A stretch of DNA of 64,000 bases from Dyadobacter tibetensis Y620-1 (lineage in GTDB: Bacteria > Bacteroidota > Bacteroidia > Cytophagales > Spirosomataceae), in NCBI RefSeq assembly GCF_000566685.1, contig NZ_AZQN01000002.1, positions 310,001 through 374,000 on the forward strand, given 5' to 3'. The notes beneath the pieces were generated by a model. The model was not told where the DNA came from. It worked only from the letters and a program-made list of their open reading frames with translations, and made no database searches. Made by a program: the position numbers and the translations under genes. How positions within the stretch are numbered: position 1 is the stretch's first letter; each line of letters starts with the position of its first letter. Below are positions 8,236 to 17,899 of the stretch, in pieces.

Positions 8236-11200
8236 TTAAAACTTGGCATTGATACCGAAAGTAATGACGGTGGTGGCAGGCGACAAATCCGATCCTATGC
8301 CTCTATTCTCATTACTTCTACCACTATCCAGCTCCACTTCCGGATCTATACCCTTATACTTGCTGCGGTATTTAGACCAGATTTTAGGCTGTTGAATGCT
8401 GGAGAAAACACGAAGACTCTGCATTTTCAACTTCTCGGTAATAGAGCTCGGTAAATTATAACCTACATTGATGTTCCGAATCTTGATAAATGATCCATCA
8501 AAATATCTTAAAGTAGAGCTGTAGCGTGGAGATTCCTGGTTCTCATTGGGACGAGGGAATTCGTTGGTTTTATTTTCTGGCGTCCAATAATCGATATCCA
8601 GGTTATTATAACGGCCCGCTAAGGAGTTATTTCCCTGGTGGAAGCTACTAACAATCTGCTGACCAGCACGGGCAAAAATAAAGAAGCTCAAATCAATGCC
8701 TTTATATGAGAAACGGTTAGTAATACCAGTCACGAACTTAGGCACTGCGGATCCGAGGATTTGGCGGTCATCTGCATTGATTAATCCATCGTTATTGAGA
8801 TCCTCGATTTTTATTTCACCCACTTTGCTCTGGTATTTTGTCGCCTCGTCAACTTCATCCAATTGCCAGATACCAATTTTTTTGTAATCAAAAATTACCG
8901 ATAAGGGTTCTCCAATGAAACGTCCTGCGGCCACATCATCCACCTTGCCATTGGCCAAAGAGATAATACGTTCCTTATTCCTGTTAAACATGATATCGGT
9001 GCTCCACCGGAATCCGCCCTTATCTATATTGATGGTAGAAAGGGATAATTCGATACCTGTATTTTCAGTTTCTCCGATATTGGTGGTAAATCCTCCAAAA
9101 CCAGTCGAATTAGGCAGCGGTTGTGGGGCTAGCAAATCAGTGGTGCGGGTTACATAGTATTCAAATGCACCAGAGATCCTACCATTCAAGAAGCTAAAGT
9201 CGAGACCCGCATTGGCTGTTGCCGAAGACTCCCAACGTAAATCGGGATTACCGATTGAACCTGGGCGGTACCCGAAGGCGGCAGTGTTATCCCAGGCATA
9301 AGAAGTACGGCCTAACAAAGGCTGTGTTTGATAAGGATCGATAGCCTGGTTTCCCGTCTGACCATAACTAAGACGTAGCTTCATCATATCAAGGAAACGA
9401 AGATCTTTCATGAAGTTCTCAGAAGAGATATTCCATCCAAGCGCCAGTGAAGGGAAGTAACCAAATTTATTATTGGTTCCAAAGCGAGAAGAACCATCTG
9501 CACGCATGGTAGCAGTAATCAGATATTTCTCCTTAAAGTCGTAATTCACACGAGCCATATACGAAAGTAATGCCCACTGCTCGAGGTTGGTCCCTACCGA
9601 GTTTACCTGGCTGGCAGCACCCAGATTATAAAACTGCTGGGCTTCAGCAGGGATACCCGTTACAGATATTCCGGAAATTTCTTCATTATCTTTCTGATAC
9701 GACTGCAATAAGGTAACATTCAGGTTATGAATGTTATTAAATTGCTTCGAATAAGTTAAAATATTCTCTACGGTATAATTGAACTTATATTTACTTGCGG
9801 TACTACCCGATGCTGGTGCTCCCCGTCGGGCATTGGTTTCGCTTCCAAAGAAACGTCCATAACGATCGATTACGAAATCGGGACCGAAATTGAAACGATA
9901 TTTCAAACCATCCAAAATCTGAACTTCAGTATAAAGACTGTTGAATATGCGGTAGGTTTTCCGCTCATCTATAACCGCTCCTGGTACGATTTCGGCAAGC
10001 GGATTGGTCCTCAAACCATCCTGAGTAGGAAGGAAGATAAGATTGCCTTCGTCGTCGTAGGGTTTACCCAATGGGTTTTCGGCAAGTGCGCCTCCTAGTG
10101 GATTGAAATTTTCTCCATTTCTAAGGCTATACACCCCAAGGGTAGAAGTACCAATCCGCACGCGATCATTAATCTTATGATCCAGATTAACACGGAAGGT
10201 GTTCCTGTTGAAATCCTGGTTTTTCACGACCCCTTTGTCCTTGAAGAAGTTGGCCGAAATATTAAACTGCGTTTTCTCCGTTCCTCCAGATACCGCCACC
10301 TGGTGGCTCTGTATGGCACCCGTACGCAACAACATTTTGGGATAGTCAGTACTCCGTCCCAGGCGTATGGACTCCAACTCTACTGGTTCAAATATCTTTG
10401 CATCGGCCTCATCCGTTGCAGGTCCATCGGGATAGTGCCCCCCTGTACGACGTGACTCCCTCTTATATTCAGCAAATTCTTCCCCATTCATCACATCAAT
10501 CCGTCCCAATGACTGGTTGACACCCATATAAGTATCAAGGCTCACAGTAGTTTTGCCTGGTGTACCACGTTTGGTGGTAATAATTACGACACCATTGGCT
10601 CCTCTGGAACCATAAATGGCAGTTGACGATGCATCCTTTAACACTTCCATAGAGGCGATATCGTTGGGGTTGATATCATCGATATTACCCGCCAACGGAA
10701 TGCCATCTACCACGAATAATGGATCATTACTCGCATTGAAAGACCGGCGACCACGGATACGAATTTGAGGAGACGATCCCGGCTTACTTCCTGCCTGGGT
10801 AACATCCACACCCGCAGCACGCCCTTGAAGAGCCTGGCTACCATTGGTGATGGGCAGCTCTGCAATTTCTTTAGAATTTACCGAAGAAATAGCACCAGTC
10901 AACTGGCTCTTTTTCTGGGTACCATATCCTACTACCACCACCTCTCCCAGGGTTTTCTGGTCAATAGCCAACTTGATATTAATACCAGTTTTATTACCTA
11001 CGGCCACTTCTTGAGTAATGAAACCCACTGAAGAAAAAACCAATACCGCATTCCCATCGGCTACATTGATACTATACTTACCATCTACGTCAGTAATAGT
11101 ACCAATATTGGTATTCTTCACCATGACGCTAACACCTGGAATTCCAGTGCCGTCTTCAACGCTTACAACCGTTCCTGTTATTGTCTGTTCGGACATGACA

Positions 11201-11325
11201 TTAAAACCAGCTGTAACCACTCTGTTTTCGAAAGTAGCAGCTCGAGCGAAACCAGGTACTATTAACATAGCTGTCAATACCCCTCCGCACAAGACCATCT
11301 TTACTTTTGTAAAGCTTCTTTTCAT
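8236..11325 (-). CDS. SusC/RagA-family TonB-dependent outer-membrane transporter
   Basis: 1029-aa outer-membrane transporter that takes up oligosaccharide with the SusD partner at 6527. Order: signal peptide (to about 29), carboxypeptidase-regulatory-like domain (about 47-125), the SusC hallmark GEVVVVGYGTQKKSQLTG, plug domain (about 130-255, with LFVVDGIPL and ASMEVLKDASSTAIYG), then a long beta-barrel ending in an aromatic residue (GINAKF). There is no STN domain, so it cannot signal through a FecR/sigma pair, unlike the second SusC at 49237. No regulator is adjacent. The length is normal for the family. Confidence 0.96.
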   Translation of the reverse strand: MKRSFTKVKMVLCGGVLTAMLIVPGFARAATFENRVVTAGFNVMSEQTITGTVVSVEDGTGIPGVSVMVKNTNIGTITDVDGKYSINVADGNAVLVFSSVGFITQEVAVGNKTGINIKLAIDQKTLGEVVVVGYGTQKKSQLTGAISSVNSKEIAELPITNGSQALQGRAAGVDVTQAGSKPGSSPQIRIRGRRSFNASNDPLFVVDGIPLAGNIDDINPNDIASMEVLKDASSTAIYGSRGANGVVIITTKRGTPGKTTVSLDTYMGVNQSLGRIDVMNGEEFAEYKRESRRTGGHYPDGPATDEADAKIFEPVELESIRLGRSTDYPKMLLRTGAIQSHQVAVSGGTEKTQFNISANFFKDKGVVKNQDFNRNTFRVNLDHKINDRVRIGTSTLGVYSLRNGENFNPLGGALAENPLGKPYDDEGNLIFLPTQDGLRTNPLAEIVPGAVIDERKTYRIFNSLYTEVQILDGLKYRFNFGPDFVIDRYGRFFGSETNARRGAPASGSTASKYKFNYTVENILTYSKQFNNIHNLNVTLLQSYQKDNEEISGISVTGIPAEAQQFYNLGAASQVNSVGTNLEQWALLSYMARVNYDFKEKYLITATMRADGSSRFGTNNKFGYFPSLALGWNISSENFMKDLRFLDMMKLRLSYGQTGNQAIDPYQTQPLLGRTSYAWDNTAAFGYRPGSIGNPDLRWESSATANAGLDFSFLNGRISGAFEYYVTRTTDLLAPQPLPNSTGFGGFTTNIGETENTGIELSLSTINIDKGGFRWSTDIMFNRNKERIISLANGKVDDVAAGRFIGEPLSVIFDYKKIGIWQLDEVDEATKYQSKVGEIKIEDLNNDGLINADDRQILGSAVPKFVTGITNRFSYKGIDLSFFIFARAGQQIVSSFHQGNNSLAGRYNNLDIDYWTPENKTNEFPRPNENQESPRYSSTLRYFDGSFIKIRNINVGYNLPSSITEKLKMQSLRVFSSIQQPKIWSKYRSKYKGIDPEVELDSGRSNENRGIGSDLSPATTVITFGINAKF

Positions 11326-11379
11326 TTGACGATTTGGTTAAATTAAAAAGTAATTTTGTACCATTATGACGAAGAAATA

Positions 11380-11387
11380 CAAATATA
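11380..11387 (-). promoter_or_regulatory. Possible -7 box for susC
   Basis: On the minus strand this reads TATATTTG, an exact match to the Bacteroidota sigma-ABfr -7 form TAnnTTTG, about 55 nt before the susC ATG. No clear TTTG -33 element is present at the right distance, so this is tentative. Confidence 0.4.
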
Positions 11388-11875
11388 CCCCTCCTATTTT
11401 TATTTTTTTTCTTGAATAAATATCAGTCGAATCAGGGGATGCTTTCCTATGAATGGGTTTACCCCGGGTCTTTATTTATCCTACCAATGGACTGATTTGT
11501 GACTTGCGGCTTTCGATTATCTTCGTCTTTCTTGCGAATTATTGCATTATTCAAACAATTAATAATCATGCTTTCATAGACAACAGTAGCATACTAGGCA
11601 TTATCTCCTAAAAAAACATCAAAATATTCAATAATAATTACGCAACCGATCCCGGGAACGATATCAAACAAATAAAATGGAAAGGATTAAGAAGTTCCAC
11701 CCGCTATTTAGAAGGATAAACCTGTCTATATTTTGAAGTGTAGACCTAACAACTATTGTATTATTTTGACATATTATTCTATGATTCTTTCAGCACATTT
11801 TTTTCACAGCTTTGCTATCATTACAAGACTGACCTGAGAAAGTCGTTCTATACTATAGAGCGATATATCTGGGGC

Positions 11876-11913
11876 AAAAAAAATCCTGAGATGCCACGAA
11901 AGAATCTCAGGAT
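11876..11913 (-). terminator. Rho-independent terminator of the heparinase-type gene
   Basis: The arms at 11883-11891 and 11905-11913 are perfect 9-base complements, and on the minus strand an eight-base T run follows. The stop codon of the lyase gene is about 20 nt upstream. Confidence 0.88.
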
Positions 11914-11933
11914 AAATGGGGTTAAGAAAAAAT

Positions 11934-13805
11934 TTACCAGTCTTTGAGTGCCTTTGCAGGAAGAGGTTCACTATTTTGAGAAAGCTCCACTGTAACCTCT
12001 AAACTGGCACGAGCGGGCACGGAAGTTTCGAAACCTACAAATTGCGTATTGGGATTCTCCGAATCATAATCATGATCGGGCTTGGTAGACCATATCTGAA
12101 GCTTGACAGGTACTTTGGAACGCACATGTAATCTCATTTTCTTTCCGTTTTTAGTAAGAACTGCCGTTTGATTATCCAGTATCTTCACCTGAGCCCCAGT
12201 CAACATATTCCACCTTACAGAAGTGGCTTTATCGCCCCCTCCTATTTCATCACGAATGATCACCGCATTCTTATTTACAAGGGCAACTCCTCTTCGAACA
12301 CTTTTAACTTTATTCTGATATATTTCAGATAAATCCGATATGGCAAACATGTTTTCGGGAGACTCACCCTTCCTGTCAATTTGGGCCTTTCCCGCTACCC
12401 GTTGTAAGACCCCGTCAAAAGTTAGCGTATTATGGGCCCTGTTATTGAGCCTGAATACCTCCCATCGTTGCCCTTCCTGACTTTTATTCCACAAGTCAAC
12501 CCCTTTCGACTCTAAGCCATGATATTGCTCCGATCCAAAATCCATAGCCCAACGTTCGCCCTGCGCATCGACGACAAAAGATCCTATGTCCATATGTGCA
12601 TGACTTACTGACGGCGACCCCAGCTTAAACCCCAGATACCAAGCCTGATCGTCAGTCCAAGAGCTCCGCATCAGCGCTACCGGACTAGGCCCACCTCCCG
12701 ACCACATCAATTTATTAGGCTCCACTTTCTTTCCTACCTGATCGGCATCGCTCCACAACATTACTGCTGGCAGCAACCTATTATTAACATAATTCTTAGG
12801 TGCTTCAGTAAGCATTTCATGTTGATTCCATAATACTGACGCATCTTTACTTTGACTGGCAAACCAAAATAGCGCAGGGGTGAGATGATTCTTCGATCCA
12901 CTATCCCCCCAGTTATAAGCCACTCCGGTTGGCCCAACCATATGGGTCATATAGGTTGCACTGGCCAAGAAGCCCGGACTCTCACTCAAACCAAAATCAT
13001 TTCCTAATGCTTTTTGAACCGCATTCAGAAGTAAGACATTAAAACTTGTCCCATAATCCCAGTAAGCAAATCCTTCGGGATAGGCACCATCTGGAGAGAA
13101 GGAAGGCTTCATGGAAATAGGCAGGGTCTTAATAGCCCGATCCACGATCTGACTGGCTAGTGCAGGCTGGTGCTCTGCGACGGCTAGTGCCCCAAAGGTC
13201 ATACCGGCATTACAAACCTGATTCCAGTTATTGACCGCTCGAGAAAATGAACTATTTTTTTGATTTAATGATGGCTCCAAGCCCTTTTGTATAATAGCCT
13301 CTCGAATAACAGAACGACTGGACTCTGACAATTGATCGTATAACCAGTCGTAACCAATGGCCGCTGCCATTGTCATTTCGGCTACATCCAGGAAATGAGA
13401 CGGATTCCAGTCACTGAAAGCGGAAACGGCAAGGAGTTCTTTTTCTGCTCTTTTAAAATATTTCTCTTCTCCCGTTAATCGGTAAGCATACGACAGCTGA
13501 AATACCCTCCTGAGGCACTCCCTTGATTTGTCAAGTAAGCGTCGGCCAATCTGGATCCGCTCTACAGGCGGTAAGGCTAGCATACGATCACATTCATCGA
13601 GTATGGCCTTATGCACCCCTTTCCATTCGGGATGATTTTCGATTTTCTGCTGAATTCCTTTTTCTTCTCCCTTCAATAAAAGCAGTCTAGGGTGCGTCCT
13701 TTGTAAGTTTTGTATAGGCTCGGGAAAATTTTGGGCATGAGCGGAAAAAGTCCAAAGTACTGCCAAAAGGCCAGTTTTAACGCATTTTCTCAGGGATACT
13801 TTCAT
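11934..13805 (-). CDS. Heparinase II/III-family polysaccharide lyase-like protein
   Basis: 623-aa secreted protein with a signal peptide ending near AHAQ (residue 25). The N-terminal half (about 60-370) reads as an alpha/alpha-toroid of the alginate/heparin-lyase kind, with WNQVCNAGMTFGALAV and PDGAYPEGFAYWDYGT, where N/Y/W residues line the cleft in related lyases. The C-terminal half (about 385-610) is the heparinase II/III beta-sandwich, marked by SHAHMDIGSFVVDAQGERWA, the metal-binding HxHxD region of PL12/PL15/PL17-type enzymes. It presumably cleaves a uronic-acid-containing polysaccharide by beta-elimination; the substrate is not readable. It follows the anti-sigma-like gene by 18 nt and ends at its own terminator, so these two form a transcript separate from susCD. 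Confidence 0.88.
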   Translation of the reverse strand: MKVSLRKCVKTGLLAVLWTFSAHAQNFPEPIQNLQRTHPRLLLLKGEEKGIQQKIENHPEWKGVHKAILDECDRMLALPPVERIQIGRRLLDKSRECLRRVFQLSYAYRLTGEEKYFKRAEKELLAVSAFSDWNPSHFLDVAEMTMAAAIGYDWLYDQLSESSRSVIREAIIQKGLEPSLNQKNSSFSRAVNNWNQVCNAGMTFGALAVAEHQPALASQIVDRAIKTLPISMKPSFSPDGAYPEGFAYWDYGTSFNVLLLNAVQKALGNDFGLSESPGFLASATYMTHMVGPTGVAYNWGDSGSKNHLTPALFWFASQSKDASVLWNQHEMLTEAPKNYVNNRLLPAVMLWSDADQVGKKVEPNKLMWSGGGPSPVALMRSSWTDDQAWYLGFKLGSPSVSHAHMDIGSFVVDAQGERWAMDFGSEQYHGLESKGVDLWNKSQEGQRWEVFRLNNRAHNTLTFDGVLQRVAGKAQIDRKGESPENMFAISDLSEIYQNKVKSVRRGVALVNKNAVIIRDEIGGGDKATSVRWNMLTGAQVKILDNQTAVLTKNGKKMRLHVRSKVPVKLQIWSTKPDHDYDSENPNTQFVGFETSVPARASLEVTVELSQNSEPLPAKALKDW

Positions 13806-13823
13806 ATGTTTAGGGGTTTGGTT

Positions 13824-14246
13824 TCATCCTAATAGCTGGTAGGCCAGTAACAGTAGCAGGGCGGCTATTACAGCGCCTATCAAAATACCCTCCCAACCCA
13901 GGGTAGTGGGTGGTTGAAGCTGGCGAATGGGGACAGGCTCCCGGTCCGAAATAGTTTCTAACGAGTTTCGTATGCGCCCCCATAGCGTATTGGTTTCCTG
14001 CTGACTCATAGGGTCCGTCTTAAAGTTTGCAGCTTCGATCACCAGACTTCTGGCCTCCGAAATGGTCCGCTTCATCTCTGGATTTCGTGATTGCCAGCCC
14101 TCCCAAAACGCATCGATAGAATCGTCGTCCGGAAATCGAACCCACCGGATGAAAAGCTTTTCCATTGCAAGCTCCTCTGCAGTATATTCGGAAAAAGGTT
14201 TCATCTCGATCGCGTTAGGAAGTTTTTCATTATTCAATTTCATCAT
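13824..14246 (-). CDS. FecR-type anti-sigma N-domain with membrane anchor, no FecR domain
   Basis: 140 aa. The first 90 residues match the cytoplasmic N-domain of FecR proteins: EKLFIRWVRFPDDDSIDAFW followed by a W-x-x-I helix lines up with the true FecR at 47927 (YFKRWVLSPDVESDRYW; WDQIEK). A single membrane helix occupies about 117-138 (ILIGAVIAALLLLLAYQLL), and the protein ends there. The periplasmic FecR and DUF4974 domains, which normally sense a SusC-type transporter, are absent. No sigma factor gene is adjacent. It could hold a sigma factor at the membrane without SusC input, or be a degenerate remnant; the frame is intact. It precedes the lyase gene by 18 nt. Confidence 0.65.
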   Translation of the reverse strand: MMKLNNEKLPNAIEMKPFSEYTAEELAMEKLFIRWVRFPDDDSIDAFWEGWQSRNPEMKRTISEARSLVIEAANFKTDPMSQQETNTLWGRIRNSLETISDREPVPIRQLQPPTTLGWEGILIGAVIAALLLLLAYQLLG

Positions 14247-14311
14247 TAATTTGTTGATTAGGTATCGCTTTAATATAAAGCATGAAGCCTTGCTAAACTA
14301 CCTGTTTTCAT

Positions 14312-14337
14312 AAAAAAAGGGGCTACGACTCCCTTTT
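14312..14337 (-). terminator. Orphan intrinsic terminator
   Basis: On the minus strand AAAAGGG (14331-14337) pairs with CCCTTTT (14315-14321) across a 9-base loop and is followed by more T. Upstream on the same strand there is no coding gene, only 320 bases of spacer and then the antisense of alaS. An outer pair AAGGGGC/GCCCCTT and an inner CTATC-AGAC-GATAG hairpin lie just upstream (to about 14379). It may end a small RNA or an antisense transcript. Confidence 0.5.
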
Positions 14338-14583
14338 AGCCATTCCTCCCTATCGTCTGATAGCCTCTGTGCCCCTTAGGATTAGACCTTTCTTTATGCT
14401 ATATACTTATTCTACCTTTAAGTCCTATCAGCAATAACTTGTAGGTGTGTTTAGACAATCTTGCAGGCAAGGAGCTCATTAAAGATACCTCGGACCATTT
14501 GGCCAAATAATTGCTTATTAAAAAGTGGAAAACAATTATGGCGCACGAGGAAAAAAGTTAGTCTCATAACTCTCATTTTTACT

Positions 14584-14591
14584 TACCTTTG
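14584..14591 (+). promoter_or_regulatory. Probable -7 box of alaS
   Basis: TACCTTTG matches the Bacteroidota -7 form TAnnTTTG exactly and lies about 70 nt before the alaS ATG. Transcription starting just after it excludes an upstream start at 14461. A -33 TTTG is not obvious. Confidence 0.5.
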
Positions 14592-14661
14592 CGGCAATTT
14601 TAAGTACTATTCATTATTGGGCCGAATAGCAAATCGGCAAATCCAACCGCATATAATCCGT

Positions 14662-17307
14662 ATGAATTCGCAACAAATACGTCAGGAATTTTTAGACTTT
14701 TTTAAAAGCAAAGAACATCTAATCGTTCCATCGGCACCATTAGTAGCCAAGAATGACCCAACTCTGATGTTTAACAATTCGGGTATGGCGCAATTCAAAG
14801 ATTTCTTCCTAGGAAATGGCACACCACCTTCCCGAAGAATAGCCGATACGCAGAAATGTTTGCGGGTTTCCGGAAAGCATAATGACTTAGAAGATGTAGG
14901 TTTCGACACCTACCACCATACCATGTTCGAAATGTTAGGCAACTGGTCCTTCGGCGATTACTTCAAGAAGGAAGCCATTTCCTGGGCATGGGAGCTTCTC
15001 ACGGAGGTATATAAACTTCCGAAAGAGCGCCTGTATGTTTCTGTATTCGAAGGAGACCTGAAAGATGGAGTCCCTTTCGACCAGGAGGCTTGGGACATCT
15101 GGAAGCCCATCGTGGGGGAAGATCGCATCATCATGGGCAATAAAAAAGATAACTTTTGGGAGATGGGTGATACCGGACCCTGTGGTCCCTGTTCCGAAAT
15201 TCATGTCGACCTACGCCCTGAAGCAGAGGTGTTAGAGGTTTCCGGTAAATCCTTGGTCAATAATGACCACCCTCAGGTTGTAGAAATCTGGAACCTGGTA
15301 TTTATGCAATTTGAAAGGAAGGCCGACGGAAGTCTTATCCCACTTCCCGCCACACATGTAGATACCGGAATGGGCTTTGAAAGACTCTGTATGGCCGTAC
15401 AGCAGAAGACATCTAATTACGATACAGATGTATTCCAGAATACCATTCAGGTTTTGGAGAAGATGTCTGGCAAAACTTATGGCCAGGAAACCTATCCGGA
15501 CATTGCTATGCGCGTTATTTCGGACCATATCAGGGCTGTAGCCTTCGCCATTGCGGATGGCCAGCTTCCTGCCAATGCCAAGGCTGGCTACGTAATCCGA
15601 AGAATCCTGCGCAGGGCCGTACGTTACGGATATTCCTACTTAGGATTACAAGAACCCTTCTTTCACGCCTTAATCCCAGTACTTTCCGCTCAATTCGATG
15701 GGGTGTTTCCCGAATTAGTAGCTCAACAGGAATTCGTTACTAAAGTAATTCTGGAAGAAGAAAAGAGCTTCTTAAGAACTCTAGCGTCGGGACTGAAGCG
15801 TCTCGATGTTATTATGAGCAAGCTCAAGGCTGAAGGCGTTAACACCATTGTAGGAGCTGATGTATTTGAACTAAGTGACACCTTTGGCTTCCCCGTCGAT
15901 CTCACCGCTCTAATAGCCAGGGAGAAAGGCCTGCTTATAGACGAGCAGGGATTCAACGATGCTTTGGCAGAACAAAAGACTAGATCCAGACAAGATGCAG
16001 CCAAAGAAACTACCGATTGGATAGAGCTTCGTGAGCTAGAAGATTTTGAGTTTTTAGGTTATGATTTCGAAGAAACACATAGCCATATTGTCAAATACCG
16101 CAAGGTAAAAACTAAGACCGGAGAAGAATATCATATTGTTTTAGACCGAAGCCCCTTCTATGCGGAAATGGGTGGGCAGGTTGGAGATACCGGGACCCTT
16201 TCTGGCCAAGCGGAAGGGGCCGAGTTCATCATACAGATCGCCGATACGAAAAAAGAAAACGATCTTTTCGTGCATATTTCTAAAGATAAAAATCTGGACC
16301 ATCTGTTAACGACTACTCCGAGAGTACTCGCCAAAATTGACAGTAAACGCCGGGCGGCTATAAAGGCCAATCATACCGCTACACACCTCATGCTGGCCGC
16401 CATGAAGGAAGTCTTAGGTAGTCATATCGTTCAGAAAGGATCCTACCTCAATGACGAGGTTCTCCGCTTCGATTTTTCCCATTTCGCCAAAATGACTCAG
16501 CAAGAGATGCAGGCCGTTGAAGATCGGGTGAATGAGAAAATCCGTGAAAATATTGTACTCGATGAACGCATACATGTTCCTATACAAGAAGCTCTGGACC
16601 TGGGTGCTACCGCCACTTTTGGAGAAAAATATGGAGATTATGTCCGTCTTATTATTTTTGACCCTAAATACTCCTTCGAACTTTGTGGAGGAACGCACGT
16701 GCCAGCAACGGGAGAGATAGGTCTCTTTAAGTTTATTTCCGAAGGTTCTGTGTCGGCCGGTGTGCGTAGGGTTGAGGCTGTTACTGGCGACCGGGCCCTG
16801 CAAATATTGAGAGAGCAAGAAGAAAAACTGAACCAGATTAAGGAGTTATTAAAAAACCCTTCCGACGTAATCAAAGCCCTGGAAACCTTACTGGAGGAAC
16901 GCAGCTCGCTGCAGAAAAAAGTATCCGCCCTGCAGAATGAAAAGTTACAGTCGGTTAAAGAAAACCTACTTGCCAATGCCGAAAAGTTTCAGGCCTTTAC
17001 CTTAATCGTTGCGCAAATAGAAGTACCATCGGCAGATGCCCTTAAGCAGCTGTCATTCGAATTGAAAGACCAGATAGAAGATCTGATTGTAGTTTTAGGA
17101 ACTGTCATTAATGAGAAACCTCAGCTTTCGGTATATATATCCGAGAATCTCGTGGCGAATGCCAACCTAAACGCCGGCAAAATCGTAAAAGATTTGGCAA
17201 AAGAGATTAAAGGTGGTGGAGGGGGGCAACCCTTCTTTGCTACGGCCGGAGGCTCTGACGCCACTGGCCTTTCGGTAGCCTTGGAAAAAGCGAGAGGATT
17301 GTTCTAA
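14662..17307 (+). CDS. alaS: Alanine-tRNA ligase
   Basis: 881-aa cytoplasmic enzyme that charges tRNA-Ala. The start at 14662 gives the standard N-terminus (NSQQIRQEFLDFFKSKEH), although the frame is open from 14461. The class II catalytic core occupies about 1-250 (FNNSGMAQFKDFFLG; DTGMGFERLCM), followed by the tRNA-recognition domain to about 450. The editing domain carries its zinc ligands in HTATHL (H571, H575) and CGGTH (C675, H679). The C-Ala oligomerisation domain ends in the glycine-rich GGGGGQPFFATAGG. The order and length are complete. It is preceded by a TAnnTTTG box and followed by a hairpin terminator, so it is probably monocistronic. Confidence 0.98.
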   Translation: MNSQQIRQEFLDFFKSKEHLIVPSAPLVAKNDPTLMFNNSGMAQFKDFFLGNGTPPSRRIADTQKCLRVSGKHNDLEDVGFDTYHHTMFEMLGNWSFGDYFKKEAISWAWELLTEVYKLPKERLYVSVFEGDLKDGVPFDQEAWDIWKPIVGEDRIIMGNKKDNFWEMGDTGPCGPCSEIHVDLRPEAEVLEVSGKSLVNNDHPQVVEIWNLVFMQFERKADGSLIPLPATHVDTGMGFERLCMAVQQKTSNYDTDVFQNTIQVLEKMSGKTYGQETYPDIAMRVISDHIRAVAFAIADGQLPANAKAGYVIRRILRRAVRYGYSYLGLQEPFFHALIPVLSAQFDGVFPELVAQQEFVTKVILEEEKSFLRTLASGLKRLDVIMSKLKAEGVNTIVGADVFELSDTFGFPVDLTALIAREKGLLIDEQGFNDALAEQKTRSRQDAAKETTDWIELRELEDFEFLGYDFEETHSHIVKYRKVKTKTGEEYHIVLDRSPFYAEMGGQVGDTGTLSGQAEGAEFIIQIADTKKENDLFVHISKDKNLDHLLTTTPRVLAKIDSKRRAAIKANHTATHLMLAAMKEVLGSHIVQKGSYLNDEVLRFDFSHFAKMTQQEMQAVEDRVNEKIRENIVLDERIHVPIQEALDLGATATFGEKYGDYVRLIIFDPKYSFELCGGTHVPATGEIGLFKFISEGSVSAGVRRVEAVTGDRALQILREQEEKLNQIKELLKNPSDVIKALETLLEERSSLQKKVSALQNEKLQSVKENLLANAEKFQAFTLIVAQIEVPSADALKQLSFELKDQIEDLIVVLGTVINEKPQLSVYISENLVANANLNAGKIVKDLAKEIKGGGGGQPFFATAGGSDATGLSVALEKARGLF

Positions 17308-17342
17308 TCCCTTCGGGCACTACAGTTGTTGTATAATTTGAA

Positions 17343-17373
17343 AAGGGGGACATTGCGAATAATGAGCCCCCTT
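17343..17373 (+). terminator. Probable terminator of alaS
   Basis: AAGGGGG (17343-17349) pairs with CCCCCTT (17367-17373), and an inner CATT/AATG pair extends the stem. Only a weak T-rich tail follows. Confidence 0.6.
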
Positions 17374-17814
17374 CTCCTGTTCTAGTGTGTATATCAGCGT
17401 TCAAAATATTGTATTTGTCAGGAGTACGATGGTACTGTCAATCTCCTGCTTAATATATTCGGCTAATCGTTAGTTTTTACCGCTTCCTGCTGGGCAAAAA
17501 ACGCTACAGATTGTTAATATAAAAATAGTTCCCCGGCAACTTCCCCAAAGAGTAGTATTTCACCTAATGAATTGTAATACAGAATGATAAATCCCAAAAC
17601 AGGATTTTTTTTAGGAAATCATCCCAAAAAATTCTGGGGAATTATTCTACATTTTGACGGATATTCGCCCCTTCTAATAGAGTAATTACGTATAACTATT
17701 TCTACCCCAAATCTAATTATATCTAAATAATAAAACTCAACGATGTTAGACGTTGTCTGGTTCAAGGCCTAGGAAAGCGTGAGCTTTTTAAATATAAATA
17801 AAAATGATTCTTTT

Positions 17815-17822
17815 TATATTTG
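17815..17822 (+). promoter_or_regulatory. Probable -7 box of oxyR
   Basis: TATATTTG fits TAnnTTTG exactly, 77 nt before the oxyR ATG. A -33 element is not clear. Confidence 0.45.
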
Positions 17823-17899
17823 CATAGCAATAATCGATTACCATTTAATTCTCTTTATTTCCCGGAAGGGAATAAAGAGAAACAACATATCCGATTCGT

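Larger units (their letters stand above)
11326..11933. other. Intergenic region upstream of susC
   Basis: About 600 bases without a convincing gene. It contains a promoter-like box next to susC (11380-11387) and, at its other end, the terminator of the lyase gene (11876-11913). The middle, about 11440-11870, is AT-rich with only short open frames that lack family features. Confidence 0.55.
14247..14661. other. Divergent intergenic region with structured DNA
   Basis: About 415 bases between the minus-strand anti-sigma-like gene and alaS. It contains a complete minus-strand terminator with no gene upstream of it (14312-14337), other self-complementary pieces at 14317-14380, and the alaS -7 box (14584-14591). 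The frame open from 14461 into alaS is not supported as coding. Confidence 0.5.
17308..17899. other. Intergenic region between alaS and oxyR
   Basis: Nearly 600 bases. It holds the alaS terminator (17343-17373), several short hairpins (for example CAGGAG/CTCCTG near 17420-17450) and the oxyR -7 box (17815-17822). I see no gene. Its length before a redox regulator leaves room for operator sites, but none can be named by eye. Confidence 0.5.

Noticed and set aside
14461..14661. N-terminal extension of alaS by 67 codons.
   Set aside because: The extension lies upstream of and across a promoter-like box, and the conserved AlaS N-terminus begins exactly at the ATG at 14662.
17308..17899. A structured RNA upstream of oxyR, suggested by several short hairpins.
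   Set aside because: The hairpins are short, not followed by T runs, and match no riboswitch core I know.
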